A DNA stretch of 64,000 nucleotides, from NCBI RefSeq assembly GCF_002870965.1, contig NZ_PHSO01000001.1, positions 124,001-188,000 on the forward strand, written 5' to 3'. The position numbers and the translations under genes were made by a program. Below the pieces are notes generated by a model. The model was not told the origin of the DNA and did no database searches. It was given only the letters and a program-made list of their open reading frames with translations. Below, piece by piece: positions 1-7,156 of this stretch (the first letter of the stretch is position 1; each line of letters starts with the position of its first letter). Source of the DNA: Tsuneonella flava (GTDB taxonomy: Bacteria; Pseudomonadota; Alphaproteobacteria; Sphingomonadales; Sphingomonadaceae).

Positions 1-22
1 ACATTCAGTTCAGACATAGGTC

Positions 23-90
23 TTGCAACTCCTTCGCCATCGGACATATATACCCCCGCAAGGTATTGCAAGATACCCTGACAGGGTATG
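23..90 (+). promoter_or_regulatory. Promoter with two tandem CsoR-type operator repeats
   Basis: A -35-like TTGCAA (23-28) and a -10-like ATATAT (46-51) are 17 bp apart. Just downstream lie two inverted repeats of the same kind: ATACC/GGTAT (50-54 and 62-66) and ATACCC/GGGTAT (73-78 and 84-89, 5-bp centre). A-T-rich ends around a C-run/G-run palindrome are typical of CsoR-family operators. The repeats sit directly before the CsoR-like gene at 109, which suggests autoregulation of the whole operon. The promoter hexamers are weaker evidence than the palindromes. Confidence 0.6.
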
Positions 91-108
91 AACCCGAAAG
101 GATGATAT

Positions 109-384
109 GTGACCAAGCCCGATATTTCCCGCATCGTGAATCGCCTGCGCCGGATCGAAGGTCAGGTCCGCGGCGTTGCGCAGATGGTCGAGGATGATCG
201 GTATTGCATCGATATCTTGACGCAGGTCCAGGCGGTGAAGGCCGCGCTAGGGCGTGCAGAGAGTGAAATCCTCAAGCGGCATGCGGGCTGCTGTGTGGCT
301 GAGGCCATCGCGAGCGGCGACGCCGAGGAGCAGAAGCAGAAGTTCAGTGAGTTGATCGACCTGTTCGAGAAGGCCAAACGGTGA
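109..384 (+). CDS. csoR: CsoR-family copper-sensing repressor (DUF156)
   Basis: A 91-residue all-helical metal-sensing repressor of the CsoR/RcnR/FrmR family. The family signature NRLRRIEGQVRG is at residues 11-22. The expected Cu(I) ligands are present with the same spacing as in M. tuberculosis CsoR: Cys33, His58 and Cys62 (Cys61 is adjacent). This favours Cu(I) sensing over Ni/Co or formaldehyde sensing. Family members bind DNA as tetramers and release it on Cu(I) binding. Tandem operator-like palindromes lie immediately upstream. The stop codon overlaps the GTG start of the next gene, so it heads a coupled operon of envelope proteins. The assignment to Cu is by motif only. Confidence 0.88.
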   Translation: MTKPDISRIVNRLRRIEGQVRGVAQMVEDDRYCIDILTQVQAVKAALGRAESEILKRHAGCCVAEAIASGDAEEQKQKFSELIDLFEKAKR

Positions 385-995
385 GCCCAGGGCTACGCTT
401 TCTTGTCTCGCTTATCCTGCTGACGATTGCCCAGCCTGTTTTCGCTCATGGCCCGGAGCAACACGAGAAGGACAAGGCTACGCCCGCCGCCGCGACTGCG
501 AACGCGAATGTGTCTCACGAGGTCTCACCAGCCGTTGGCGCGAAAGATGAGCAAGGGCATCCAACACGATCTGCAGATCATCACGAGGCTCAAGCGGCAT
601 CGATCTGGACGAGACTGCACCCGGCCACGGTGCATTTCCCGATCGCCTTGCTTCTGATGGCCGCGCTTACCGAACTTCTGTCGATCTTCAGCCCGGCGCC
701 AGGCTTACGAAGCGCGGTGCGGGTGATGGCCGTGGGCGGTGCCGTCGGTGCCGTAGTCGCGGCGTTCTTCGGGTGGATTCACACCGGACTCTGGTTTGGG
801 GGTGATGCGACGATGCAGTGGCATCGCTGGACCGGCACGGGATTGGCGATAGCGGCCCCGCTCGCGGCGCTACTGTCTCATCGTGCGGACCGCCTTCCTT
901 TTCGGGGTCTGCTGTTCCTGATCGCGATCATCGTGCTCGCTCAAGGGTATTGGGGCGGCGAACTCGCTCATGGATCCAACCATCTGGGATTATGA
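381..995 (+). CDS. DUF2231-type membrane protein with signal peptide
   Basis: 204 residues, starting at a GTG that overlaps the csoR stop. An N-terminal hydrophobic signal sequence ends near AHG (about residue 23). It is followed by a polar, His/Glu-containing periplasmic stretch (about 24-75) and then four predicted membrane segments. The segment starting LHPATVHFPIALLLMAAL matches the beginning of DUF2231 domains, predicted membrane proteins often found in metal or redox clusters. The His-rich linker could bind metal. The function is unknown; position in the csoR operon suggests a role in copper handling at the inner membrane. Confidence 0.7.
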   Translation: MSPGLRFLVSLILLTIAQPVFAHGPEQHEKDKATPAAATANANVSHEVSPAVGAKDEQGHPTRSADHHEAQAASIWTRLHPATVHFPIALLLMAALTELLSIFSPAPGLRSAVRVMAVGGAVGAVVAAFFGWIHTGLWFGGDATMQWHRWTGTGLAIAAPLAALLSHRADRLPFRGLLFLIAIIVLAQGYWGGELAHGSNHLGL

Positions 996-1387
996 AAATG
1001 CCTATTAGTCGTTACGCTCTTATCTCCATCGGAACCCTCGCGCTCGCAGCCTGCGGAGCCGACGCTGTCCCCGAGGCGGACGAGACTGACCGCGCCGGAG
1101 CTACATCATCGATGACGGATGCGGCACCGCGATCATTGGATGTCGTGGACACTGCGGCTGACGGCGCCTCGGCTCCGGCTGCCTCGCAAACGGTCGCTGC
1201 GACCACGCCGGATTCCGCACCCCGGACATCTGCCCGAAATTCGGACGATCGTTCATCCACGGCACCGGAACCCGCGCCGAGGCCGGCGGTGCCAAGTCCC
1301 ACATCCACTATCCCGTCGCCCGATTCTCACGCCGGGCACGATATGTCCGATATGTCGGAACACGAAATGGAAGGAATGCATCAATGA
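992..1387 (+). CDS. Small Met/His-rich lipoprotein
   Basis: 131 residues from an ATG that overlaps the preceding stop (ATGA). The N-terminus is a lipoprotein signal with lipobox LAAC (about residues 16-19). The middle is a low-complexity Ala/Ser/Thr/Pro-rich linker. The C-terminal 20 residues are rich in His, Met, Asp and Glu (HAGHDMSDMSEHEMEGMHQ), the kind of tail that binds Cu(I)/Cu(II) in periplasmic copper proteins. No known fold is recognised. It is probably an outer- or inner-membrane-anchored metal-binding lipoprotein acting with its DUF411 and DUF305 neighbours. The next gene overlaps it by 4 bp. Confidence 0.68.
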   Translation: MKMPISRYALISIGTLALAACGADAVPEADETDRAGATSSMTDAAPRSLDVVDTAADGASAPAASQTVAATTPDSAPRTSARNSDDRSSTAPEPAPRPAVPSPTSTIPSPDSHAGHDMSDMSEHEMEGMHQ

Positions 1388-1857
1388 ATCCTCGTTCGAC
1401 CAGGACCGTCCGCCGCTCGCTCGCCTCCTTCGCGACCATCCTCGTCGCGGCGTGTGCCGGCGTCGCCCAAGCGGCCACCTTCACCATGTATCGAGATCCC
1501 AATTGCGGCTGCTGCCTCGAATGGGCCGAACATATGGCACAGGGCGAGAAGCACGAGGTGAACTCGGTCGACCATCCCGACATGGGCGTGGTCAAGACCC
1601 AGCATGGCGTTCCCGATGACCTGCGCTCCTGCCATACCATGATCGCCGATGGCTACGTGATCGAAGGCCATGTGCCCGCTGCCGACGTCGAGCGGTTGCT
1701 CGCGGAGCGCCCGGATGGTGTAACCGGCCTCGCCGTGGCAGGCATGCCGATGGGCTCCCCCGGGATGGAGCATGGCGATCATCGCCAGCCCTATCAGGTC
1801 ATCGCCTTCGGGCCTGAAGGACGTAGTGTCTGGGCGAGCTATCCAGGGAATATGTGA
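1384..1857 (+). CDS. DUF411 periplasmic metal-binding protein
   Basis: 157 residues with a signal peptide ending near AQAA (about residue 31). The mature part begins with the DUF411 signature TMYRDPNCGCCLEW, whose CxCC cysteines are the presumed metal site. The middle contains SCHT with a further cysteine and histidine. The C-terminal part is rich in Met, Gly and His (about residues 115-135). DUF411 proteins occur repeatedly in bacterial copper-resistance loci and are thought to be periplasmic copper binders. The gene is coupled to both neighbours by 4-bp overlaps. The family assignment is firm; the biochemical role is inferred from context. Confidence 0.82.
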   Translation: MNPRSTRTVRRSLASFATILVAACAGVAQAATFTMYRDPNCGCCLEWAEHMAQGEKHEVNSVDHPDMGVVKTQHGVPDDLRSCHTMIADGYVIEGHVPAADVERLLAERPDGVTGLAVAGMPMGSPGMEHGDHRQPYQVIAFGPEGRSVWASYPGNM

Positions 1858-2636
1858 TGAGTGACCGGAAACCCACCAGCGCGTCCGAAAAAGCCGCCAC
1901 CGTCTACCGGATGGTGATGCCGGACCATGTGTGTCCCTACGGCCTTAAGACGATCGACCTGCTGAAACGTGAAGGTTTCGAGATCGAGGACCATCACCTC
2001 GAAACGCGCGAGGAGACCGACGCGTTCAAGGAAAAGCACGGCGTCAGGACCACGCCCCAGACTTTCATCGGCGGCCAGCGGATCGGGGGCTACGACGATC
2101 TGCGGGGGCATCTCGGCAAGTCCGTCCAGAGAGAGGACGAGACTAGCTACCAACCGGTGATCGCCATCTTCGGTGTCGCCTTCCTGCTCGGTCTCGGGAT
2201 CAGCTGGTATGTCTTCGGCAGCATCTTCACCGTGCAGGCGATCGAATGGTTCGTCAGCCTATCGATGGCGCTCCTCGCTGTTCAGAAGCTACAGGACGTG
2301 CGCAGTTTCTCGACCATGTTCTTGAACTACGACCTGCTGGCGCGCCGGTGGGTCCGATACGGGTTCGTCTATCCCTTTGGAGAAGCGCTGGCGGGTATCC
2401 TGATGGTGGCGCACGCGTTGCCGATCATCTCGGTCCCGGTATCGCTGTTCATCGGCACGGTCGGCGCGGTCAGCGTGTTCAAGGCGGTCTATGTCGACAA
2501 GCGCGAGCTGAAATGCGCTTGCGTGGGAGGTAGCAGCAACGTGCCACTCGGCTTCGTGTCCCTGACCGAGAACCTGTTCATGATCGGCATGGGACTGTGG
2601 ATGGGCGCAAAGGCGCTCGGCTGGATCACGCTATAA
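1854..2636 (+). CDS. Glutaredoxin domain fused to MauE/DoxX-like membrane domain
   Basis: 260 residues in two parts. Residues about 15-90 form a glutaredoxin fold with the active-site CPYG motif and the cis-Pro segment TTPQTFIGGQRIGG. Residues about 100-260 carry four to five hydrophobic segments resembling the MauE/DoxX redox-associated membrane family, with a CAC motif (KCACVGG) near residue 223. MauE-type proteins help move electrons or form disulfides across the membrane. The fusion suggests a thiol-redox relay that keeps copper-binding cysteines of the periplasmic partners reduced; this is inference. Two in-frame ATGs lie side by side at the start (1854, 1857). Confidence 0.78.
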   Translation: MMSDRKPTSASEKAATVYRMVMPDHVCPYGLKTIDLLKREGFEIEDHHLETREETDAFKEKHGVRTTPQTFIGGQRIGGYDDLRGHLGKSVQREDETSYQPVIAIFGVAFLLGLGISWYVFGSIFTVQAIEWFVSLSMALLAVQKLQDVRSFSTMFLNYDLLARRWVRYGFVYPFGEALAGILMVAHALPIISVPVSLFIGTVGAVSVFKAVYVDKRELKCACVGGSSNVPLGFVSLTENLFMIGMGLWMGAKALGWITL

Positions 2637-2652
2637 TCTCCCGGAGTTTTCC

Positions 2653-3246
2653 ATGAGTTCAACCAATCAAACCAGATCGAACGATGGCGCCGGCAATTAC
2701 TGGCGCTTCATGGCGATGGTCTCGACATCGACCGTCATCATGTTCTTCCTCATGTATGCCAACACGTATGACGCTGATCACATATTCTGGAGCGAGACGC
2801 GCTTCTGGATGATGTTCGTGATGGGCGCGATGATGATGGTCGTCATGCTGCTTTTCATGTGGGGTATGTATAAGGACAGGACCAAAAACTTCATCGTCCT
2901 CGGCATGGCAGTGGTCGTCTTCGCGCTCGCGCTCTGGCTGGTTCGCAGCCAGACGACCATCGACGACGAGGAATACATGGCAGCGATGATTCCGCACCAC
3001 TCGATCGCGATCATGACCAGCGAGCGGGCCAGCATCAAGGATCCGCGGGTGCGCAAGCTCGCGCATGACATTATCCTCGCTCAGCGCCGCGAGATCGCGC
3101 AGATGAAGTATCTGATCTCCGACATCGAGGAGAACGGCGTGCGGAATGAAAGGCGCCTGCCGGTCGGACTCGAAAGGTCGGGTGGCGTCACGCCGCGAAC
3201 GGACCCCGCATCCGACAAAACACCTGACGAAGGAGCCGCGCAATGA
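2653..3246 (+). CDS. DUF305 membrane-anchored protein (CopM-like)
   Basis: 197 residues with three membrane segments in the first about 95 residues, rich in methionine (for example MMFVMGAMMMVVMLLFMW). A short DUF305 core follows, with MIPHHSIAIMTSERA and a helical segment of the type seen in the cyanobacterial copper-binding protein CopM. The His-His pair and Met residues are candidate copper ligands. A GGAG ribosome-binding site lies before the ATG, 16 bp after the previous stop. The end overlaps the next gene by 4 bp. The domain assignment is good; copper binding is inferred from family and context. Confidence 0.8.
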   Translation: MSSTNQTRSNDGAGNYWRFMAMVSTSTVIMFFLMYANTYDADHIFWSETRFWMMFVMGAMMMVVMLLFMWGMYKDRTKNFIVLGMAVVVFALALWLVRSQTTIDDEEYMAAMIPHHSIAIMTSERASIKDPRVRKLAHDIILAQRREIAQMKYLISDIEENGVRNERRLPVGLERSGGVTPRTDPASDKTPDEGAAQ

Positions 3247-3728
3247 AGACGGGCCTTTTCCTCATCGTTGGGCTCACTGCGACCCTGGCTGCGTGCAACC
3301 AAAATACTGCGATCGGCAACGATCGTGAAGCGCGTCTCGATCCGCCAGCAGGAGCCTCGCCGATCGAACCCGCTTCCAGCGCGCTGCAGAATGTCGCGAC
3401 CGCATTGGTGAAGCCCGAAACCATGACCGATGCCGACATCGCTGCCATTGGAGGTAAGCAGGGACGCTGCGTGTTCCGGCTCACCGAGGTCGGGTTCCCG
3501 ACCTTTGTCTACGAACCCGGTGGTCTAGGTTTCATCAAGTTGAACGGAAAGCTCATTCCGGTCGAGCCTGCTGGCTCCGATCGTTTCAATAGCGGCGAAC
3601 TCTTGGTGACGACGCGGATGCTGGACGGGGAAGGAAATGCGGGATTGTCAGCGCAGCAGCTGATCGTGGTTCCGCCCGGAGCGGGGGACGAGCTCGGTTA
3701 CAGCGGCTATGTCGACTGCGACCGGTGA
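3243..3728 (+). CDS. Lipoprotein of unknown function, last gene of the csoR operon
   Basis: 161 residues from an ATG overlapping the DUF305 stop. A lipoprotein signal peptide has lipobox LAAC near residues 15-18. The mature protein has a compact domain with two cysteines (GRCVFRL, and DCDR at the very C-terminus) that could form a disulfide, and a conserved-looking segment on glycine-rich strands (YEPGGLGFIKLNG). No known family is recognised with confidence. Its coupling to the csoR operon suggests an envelope role in metal stress. About 200 bp of non-coding DNA follows before the convergent MerR gene. Confidence 0.6.
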   Translation: MKTGLFLIVGLTATLAACNQNTAIGNDREARLDPPAGASPIEPASSALQNVATALVKPETMTDADIAAIGGKQGRCVFRLTEVGFPTFVYEPGGLGFIKLNGKLIPVEPAGSDRFNSGELLVTTRMLDGEGNAGLSAQQLIVVPPGAGDELGYSGYVDCDR

Positions 3729-3929
3729 AGGCCTTCCGTGCAGCTTATGGCTGAAGGGATCCCCGCCCAATGCCTGAAGTTCTCGGTATCTGAGGGATAA
3801 GGCTGTTAATGTGGATCGTGCCCCCGCTTCTCTCGCTCTGGCGGCACGAAGCATTGGCTCCAACCGCGATGGTCATGCCACAATGTCCCTTGCGATGAAG
3901 GAGGCAAATGTCACTCCCAGCAGATCGTC

Positions 3930-4328
3930 CTACTGCGATCGTCTTCGAGACAGGCTTTCTACGATCCGGCAGTCCTTGATCAAATCTCCCTCGCAGGACC
4001 GCATCATCTCTTCTAGTTCCTCATGAAGGGATTTAAGATCGGCGATCTTCTGCTGGACGTCTTGCATTTGATGCCTGACAAGGCGGTCGATGTCCGCGCA
4101 CGGCTTCTCCTTGTGCTCTGAGAACGCAAGTAACTGGCGCACCTGCGCCATGCTGAATCCCAGGCCCCTGGCCCTGCGCACGAAAGTCAGTGTCGCCAGA
4201 TGGCTGTCGGAATAGTCGCGGTAATTGCTGTCTGTGCGATCCGCAGCAGGCAAGATGCCTTCTCGTTCATAATAGCGGATCGTCTCCGCCTTTGTGCCGG
4301 TGGCTTTCGCGAGTTCTCCGATACGCAT
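3930..4328 (-). CDS. cadR: MerR-family Cd/Pb/Zn-responsive activator (CadR/PbrR-like)
   Basis: 132 residues. The N-terminal winged helix-turn-helix (MRIGELAKATGTKAETIRYYE, recognised within residues 1-21) is followed by a long dimerisation helix. The three effector cysteines characteristic of CadR/PbrR are present as Cys77 (KEKPC), Cys112 and Cys120, which separates it from MerR (Hg) and CueR (Cu). The gene is divergent from the CDF-like transporter at 4396, and a perfect 9-3-9 operator palindrome lies between them. It should activate that transporter in response to Cd, Pb or Zn. Metal preference cannot be told from sequence alone. Confidence 0.85.
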   Translation of the reverse strand: MRIGELAKATGTKAETIRYYEREGILPAADRTDSNYRDYSDSHLATLTFVRRARGLGFSMAQVRQLLAFSEHKEKPCADIDRLVRHQMQDVQQKIADLKSLHEELEEMMRSCEGDLIKDCRIVESLSRRRSQ

Positions 4329-4331
4329 CGC

Positions 4332-4362
4332 TTGACCTTGTAGTTGCTACAAGGTGCATATG
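4332..4362 (+). promoter_or_regulatory. MerR-type promoter and operator of the CDF-like exporter
   Basis: TTGACC (-35, 4332-4337) and CATATG (-10, 4357-4362) are separated by an overlong 19-bp spacer. The spacer holds a perfect inverted repeat, ACCTTGTAG (4335-4343) and CTACAAGGT (4347-4355), with a 3-bp centre. This is the standard architecture of MerR-activated promoters, where the activator unwinds DNA to bring the two hexamers into register. It points toward the transporter at 4396 and away from the MerR gene. Confidence 0.88.
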
Positions 4363-4395
4363 TTCTTGCGACTCGAACGTTGCAAGGAGAGTGGC

Positions 4396-5016
4396 ATGGC
4401 GAAGTCCTGTTGCCAGACGCCGGAACCTGACACCGCCGCGCACAACGATCCGCGCTGGCGCCGCGTCCTGTGGATCGCACTCATCGCTAATGCCGCCATG
4501 TTCGTGGTGGAGATGGTGGCTGGTGTCGCTGCTGATTCCCGTTCGCTCCAAGCCGATGCGCTCGATTTCTTCGGCGATGCCGCGAACTACGCGATCAGTC
4601 TTGGCGTTGCCGGGATGGCGCTCGCATGGCGGGCCAGAGCTGCCTTGGTAAAGGCAGCGACCATGCTCGCGTTCGGTATCTGGGTGATCGGCTATGCCAT
4701 CTATGGATTGATGGCGGGTGCCGATCCGGAGCCGGTAACGATGGGAATGGTCGGCACGCTGGCTCTGGCGACGAACGTGATCGTCGCGCTCATGCTCTTT
4801 CGGTTCCGAGATGGCGATGCGAACATGCGGTCGGTATGGATCTGCTCGCGCAACGACGCGATCGGAAACATTGCGGTTCTCGGCGCCGCCCTTGGGGTAT
4901 TCGGAACGGGCCAAGCGTGGCCCGACCTGCTGGTCGCCTCGATCATGGCCGCACTAGCCCTCTGGGGCAGCGTGGAGGTGTTCGGGCATGCGCGTCAGGA
5001 ACTGGGTCATGGATAG
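4396..5016 (+). CDS. CDF-like six-TM cation transporter under MerR control
   Basis: 206 residues. The ATG at 4396 is chosen because an AGGAG site sits just upstream and because an in-frame ATG at 4354 would lie inside the promoter. The N-terminus has a metal-binding-like SCC pair (about residues 4-6). About six membrane segments follow. The second contains DALDFFGDA and the fifth RNDAIGN, the positions where cation diffusion facilitators carry HxxxD or DxxxD metal sites. It lacks the usual C-terminal cytoplasmic domain. It most likely exports the metal sensed by the divergent CadR-like regulator. The DUF3703 gene overlaps its end. Confidence 0.75.
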   Translation: MAKSCCQTPEPDTAAHNDPRWRRVLWIALIANAAMFVVEMVAGVAADSRSLQADALDFFGDAANYAISLGVAGMALAWRARAALVKAATMLAFGIWVIGYAIYGLMAGADPEPVTMGMVGTLALATNVIVALMLFRFRDGDANMRSVWICSRNDAIGNIAVLGAALGVFGTGQAWPDLLVASIMAALALWGSVEVFGHARQELGHG

Positions 5017-5404
5017 CGGCGCTATTCCCAGCAAGGATGCATTCCTAGCAGAAGAATACCGACGCGCAGCAAAGGCTTCGGACGAGCAGAATTTCGACGG
5101 AGCTTGGCACCATCTTGAGCGGGCCCACGTGGTTGCCCAAGATCGCTTGGGACCGCACTGCGCCTCGCATTTGCGTATGCTGAAGCTTGCGTGGAGGACG
5201 CGTGATTGGCGCGAACTTCCCGGTCAGATATTCCGACTTTCCCTTGCCCCCATCGGCAACATCACCGGAAGACTTCCAACCGGAAACAGTGGTCGTTCGA
5301 ATGTAAGCGCATTCGCCCGGATGGAAATAGAGCCGGAAATCAGGCGTGTGCTTGGTCAATCGCCGTGTGGTGATGATCGCACGCCGAAGAAAACCGATGC
5401 GTAA
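5009..5404 (+). CDS. DUF3703 family protein
   Basis: 131 residues from the ATG at 5009, which overlaps the transporter stop by 8 bp; an in-frame ATG at 4988 is possible. The sequence has the DUF3703 pattern: helical HHLERAHVVAQ (about residues 34-44), HLRMLKLAWRTRD, GQIFRL, and the C-terminal GRLPTGNSGRSNVS. It has no signal peptide or membrane segment, so it is probably cytosolic. DUF3703 genes are common next to CDF transporters and MerR regulators, but the biochemical role is unknown. Several conserved histidines could bind metal. Confidence 0.75.
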   Translation: MDSGAIPSKDAFLAEEYRRAAKASDEQNFDGAWHHLERAHVVAQDRLGPHCASHLRMLKLAWRTRDWRELPGQIFRLSLAPIGNITGRLPTGNSGRSNVSAFARMEIEPEIRRVLGQSPCGDDRTPKKTDA

Positions 5405-5487
5405 ATCGATGGTATTGTTATGAAATCACATGCCACCTGGCGAGATAGTTCTTTCGCAGCCGAACCTCCGCTGCTACCGGACACGCG

Positions 5488-5826
5488 ATGACCCGGCTCT
5501 TCGCCCGCTCCCTCTTGCTTCAGCTGATCACGCTGTGCACTGCATTCGGTGTGCTGTGGGCTCCGGTGGCGGAAGCGGCCGAATGCGCGGGAGAGCCTCC
5601 GGTAGCATCTCAGCTCGAGCAGCACGACGAGCCCGGTGATGATGACCGTGGCCCGGAGAAGCACAGCGTCTGTGCGCATGGCCATTGCCATCATGTTTCG
5701 CAGGCCATCGGGCGATCGTCTGACGCCTATACCTCGGGCGCGGTCATGGGTGCCCTGCGCGCTGGCGACCAGCCCTCGTTCGCGTCCAATCTGACCGAAC
5801 TGGCAACGCCCCCTCCTCGCGGCTGA
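5488..5826 (+). CDS. Small secreted His/Cys protein upstream of czcC (CzcI-like position)
   Basis: 112 residues. A signal peptide ends near AEAAE (about residue 31). The mature part has acidic residues and a metal-binding-like cluster KHSVCAHGHCHH (about residues 58-69). Small periplasmic His-rich proteins precede czcC in other czc operons; CzcI of Cupriavidus is the known example. Sequence similarity to CzcI was not established here, so only position and composition support the comparison. It is likely a periplasmic Zn/Cd/Co-binding accessory of the efflux pump that follows 65 bp downstream. Confidence 0.55.
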   Translation: MTRLFARSLLLQLITLCTAFGVLWAPVAEAAECAGEPPVASQLEQHDEPGDDDRGPEKHSVCAHGHCHHVSQAIGRSSDAYTSGAVMGALRAGDQPSFASNLTELATPPPRG

Positions 5827-5891
5827 CGTTCGCCGCGCGTCGGACCTGTTTTCCGATGCCGAACTGAACGTCAGCAGAGGAATACCCATCC

Positions 5892-7145
5892 ATGTTCGCT
5901 ATATCGTGGCGAGCAGCCCCCGTCTGGGGGCTGATACTCGCCCTGTCCACGGGACCGGCCAGCGCGCAGGACCCGCGTGTCGTCACGCTCGACGACGCCC
6001 TTGAACTCAGCGGGGTCGCCGCTGAGGCCGATACCGCCACCACCAACCCCCGCCTCGTGGGGCCCCGCGCTGAAACAGACGCGGCGGTCGCGCTTGTCGA
6101 TCAAGCCCGTCTCCGGCCTAATCCCGAAGTGTCCTTCGAGGTCGAGAACGTCGCTGGCAGCGGGGCATTCTCGGGTCTCCAGTCTACCGAATATACGCTC
6201 TCCGTCGGCCAGCGTCTCGAACTCGGCGGCAAGCGATCTGCGCGGATCGGTGTGGCCGAATCCCAGGCCGAACTGGCATCTCTCAGGGCCGACCTTACCA
6301 CGGTCGAACTGGGACAGCTGGTGCGCGAGCGATATTTCGCAGCTGCTGCCGCAGCCGCCCGGGTCGAACTCGCGCAGGACGTGGTCGCGCGAAATGAAGA
6401 GCTTGCCCGAATTGCCGGTGTCCTTGTGGAGGTCGGCCGCGAGCCGCCTTTGCGCGCATTGAGGGCGGATGCGGCCCTTGCCGAAGCGCGCGCGCGCCTG
6501 GTTGAGGCGGAGGCGGAGAGCCTGTCGGCTCGGACTGCGCTCGCTGCTCTATGGGCCGGCAGGGAAGCGCCATTCGTCTCGGCGCAATTTCCGGTTATCC
6601 TTCCGCCCGCTTCCCTTTTGACCCAAGCAGCGGAAAGCCTCACCTATAGGGTCGCGCGAGCCGAGAGCACCGCTGCAGCGGCGGAGATCGAGCGGCAGCG
6701 GAGCCTGCGTATTCCCGATCCCACGGTCTCCGCAGGCGTGCGGCGCTTCGAAAAAAACGGCGATAATGCGTTCGTCGTTGGCGTTTCGATCCCGCTTCCT
6801 TTTCGCGATCGAAACCAGGGCAACATCGCTGCTGCCGAAGCTCGGCTGCGCGCAGCGAACGCTCGCGAAGCCGTGGCCCTCGCGGATTACGAGCAGGCGG
6901 TCGCCACGGCCCGGGCCAGGTATCTTGGTGCCGAAGCGCGCGTCGAGACCCTTTCGCAGACATCGCTCCCGCAGGCGGAGGAGGCACTGCGCCTCGTTCG
7001 CATCGGATATCGCAACGGACGTTTTCCCCTGATCGAAGTTCTCGCGGCCGCAGAGGCACGCGACACGATCCGCGAGGCGCTCATCGCCGCCCGCGAGCAG
7101 AGGGGCCTGGCCGCAGCCGAACTGATCGGGCTGGCCGCACAGTGA
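5892..7145 (+). CDS. czcC: CzcC-type outer-membrane efflux channel (TolC family)
   Basis: 417 residues. A signal peptide ends near ASAQ (about residue 26). The rest is the two-fold repeat of long Ala/Glu/Arg-rich helices typical of outer-membrane efflux proteins. Recognisable OEP landmarks are LDDALELS near the N-terminus and the second-repeat start ESLTYRVARAE near residue 250. It forms the trimeric exit duct of the heavy-metal RND pump made with CzcB and CzcA. The stop overlaps a GTG in the next reading frame and the CzcB start is within 12 bp. Confidence 0.88.
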   Translation: MFAISWRAAPVWGLILALSTGPASAQDPRVVTLDDALELSGVAAEADTATTNPRLVGPRAETDAAVALVDQARLRPNPEVSFEVENVAGSGAFSGLQSTEYTLSVGQRLELGGKRSARIGVAESQAELASLRADLTTVELGQLVRERYFAAAAAAARVELAQDVVARNEELARIAGVLVEVGREPPLRALRADAALAEARARLVEAEAESLSARTALAALWAGREAPFVSAQFPVILPPASLLTQAAESLTYRVARAESTAAAAEIERQRSLRIPDPTVSAGVRRFEKNGDNAFVVGVSIPLPFRDRNQGNIAAAEARLRAANAREAVALADYEQAVATARARYLGAEARVETLSQTSLPQAEEALRLVRIGYRNGRFPLIEVLAAAEARDTIREALIAAREQRGLAAAELIGLAAQ

Positions 7146-7156
7146 AGGATATATCA

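Noticed and set aside
4354-4395. Earlier ATG start for the CDF-like transporter
   Set aside because: It lies inside the MerR-type operator and overlaps the -10 element, so it would precede the transcription start. The ATG at 4396 has a good ribosome-binding site.
5430-5639. Alternative small gene upstream of czcC
   Set aside because: It overlaps the better supported signal-peptide protein at 5488 in another frame and has an Arg-rich, non-coding look.
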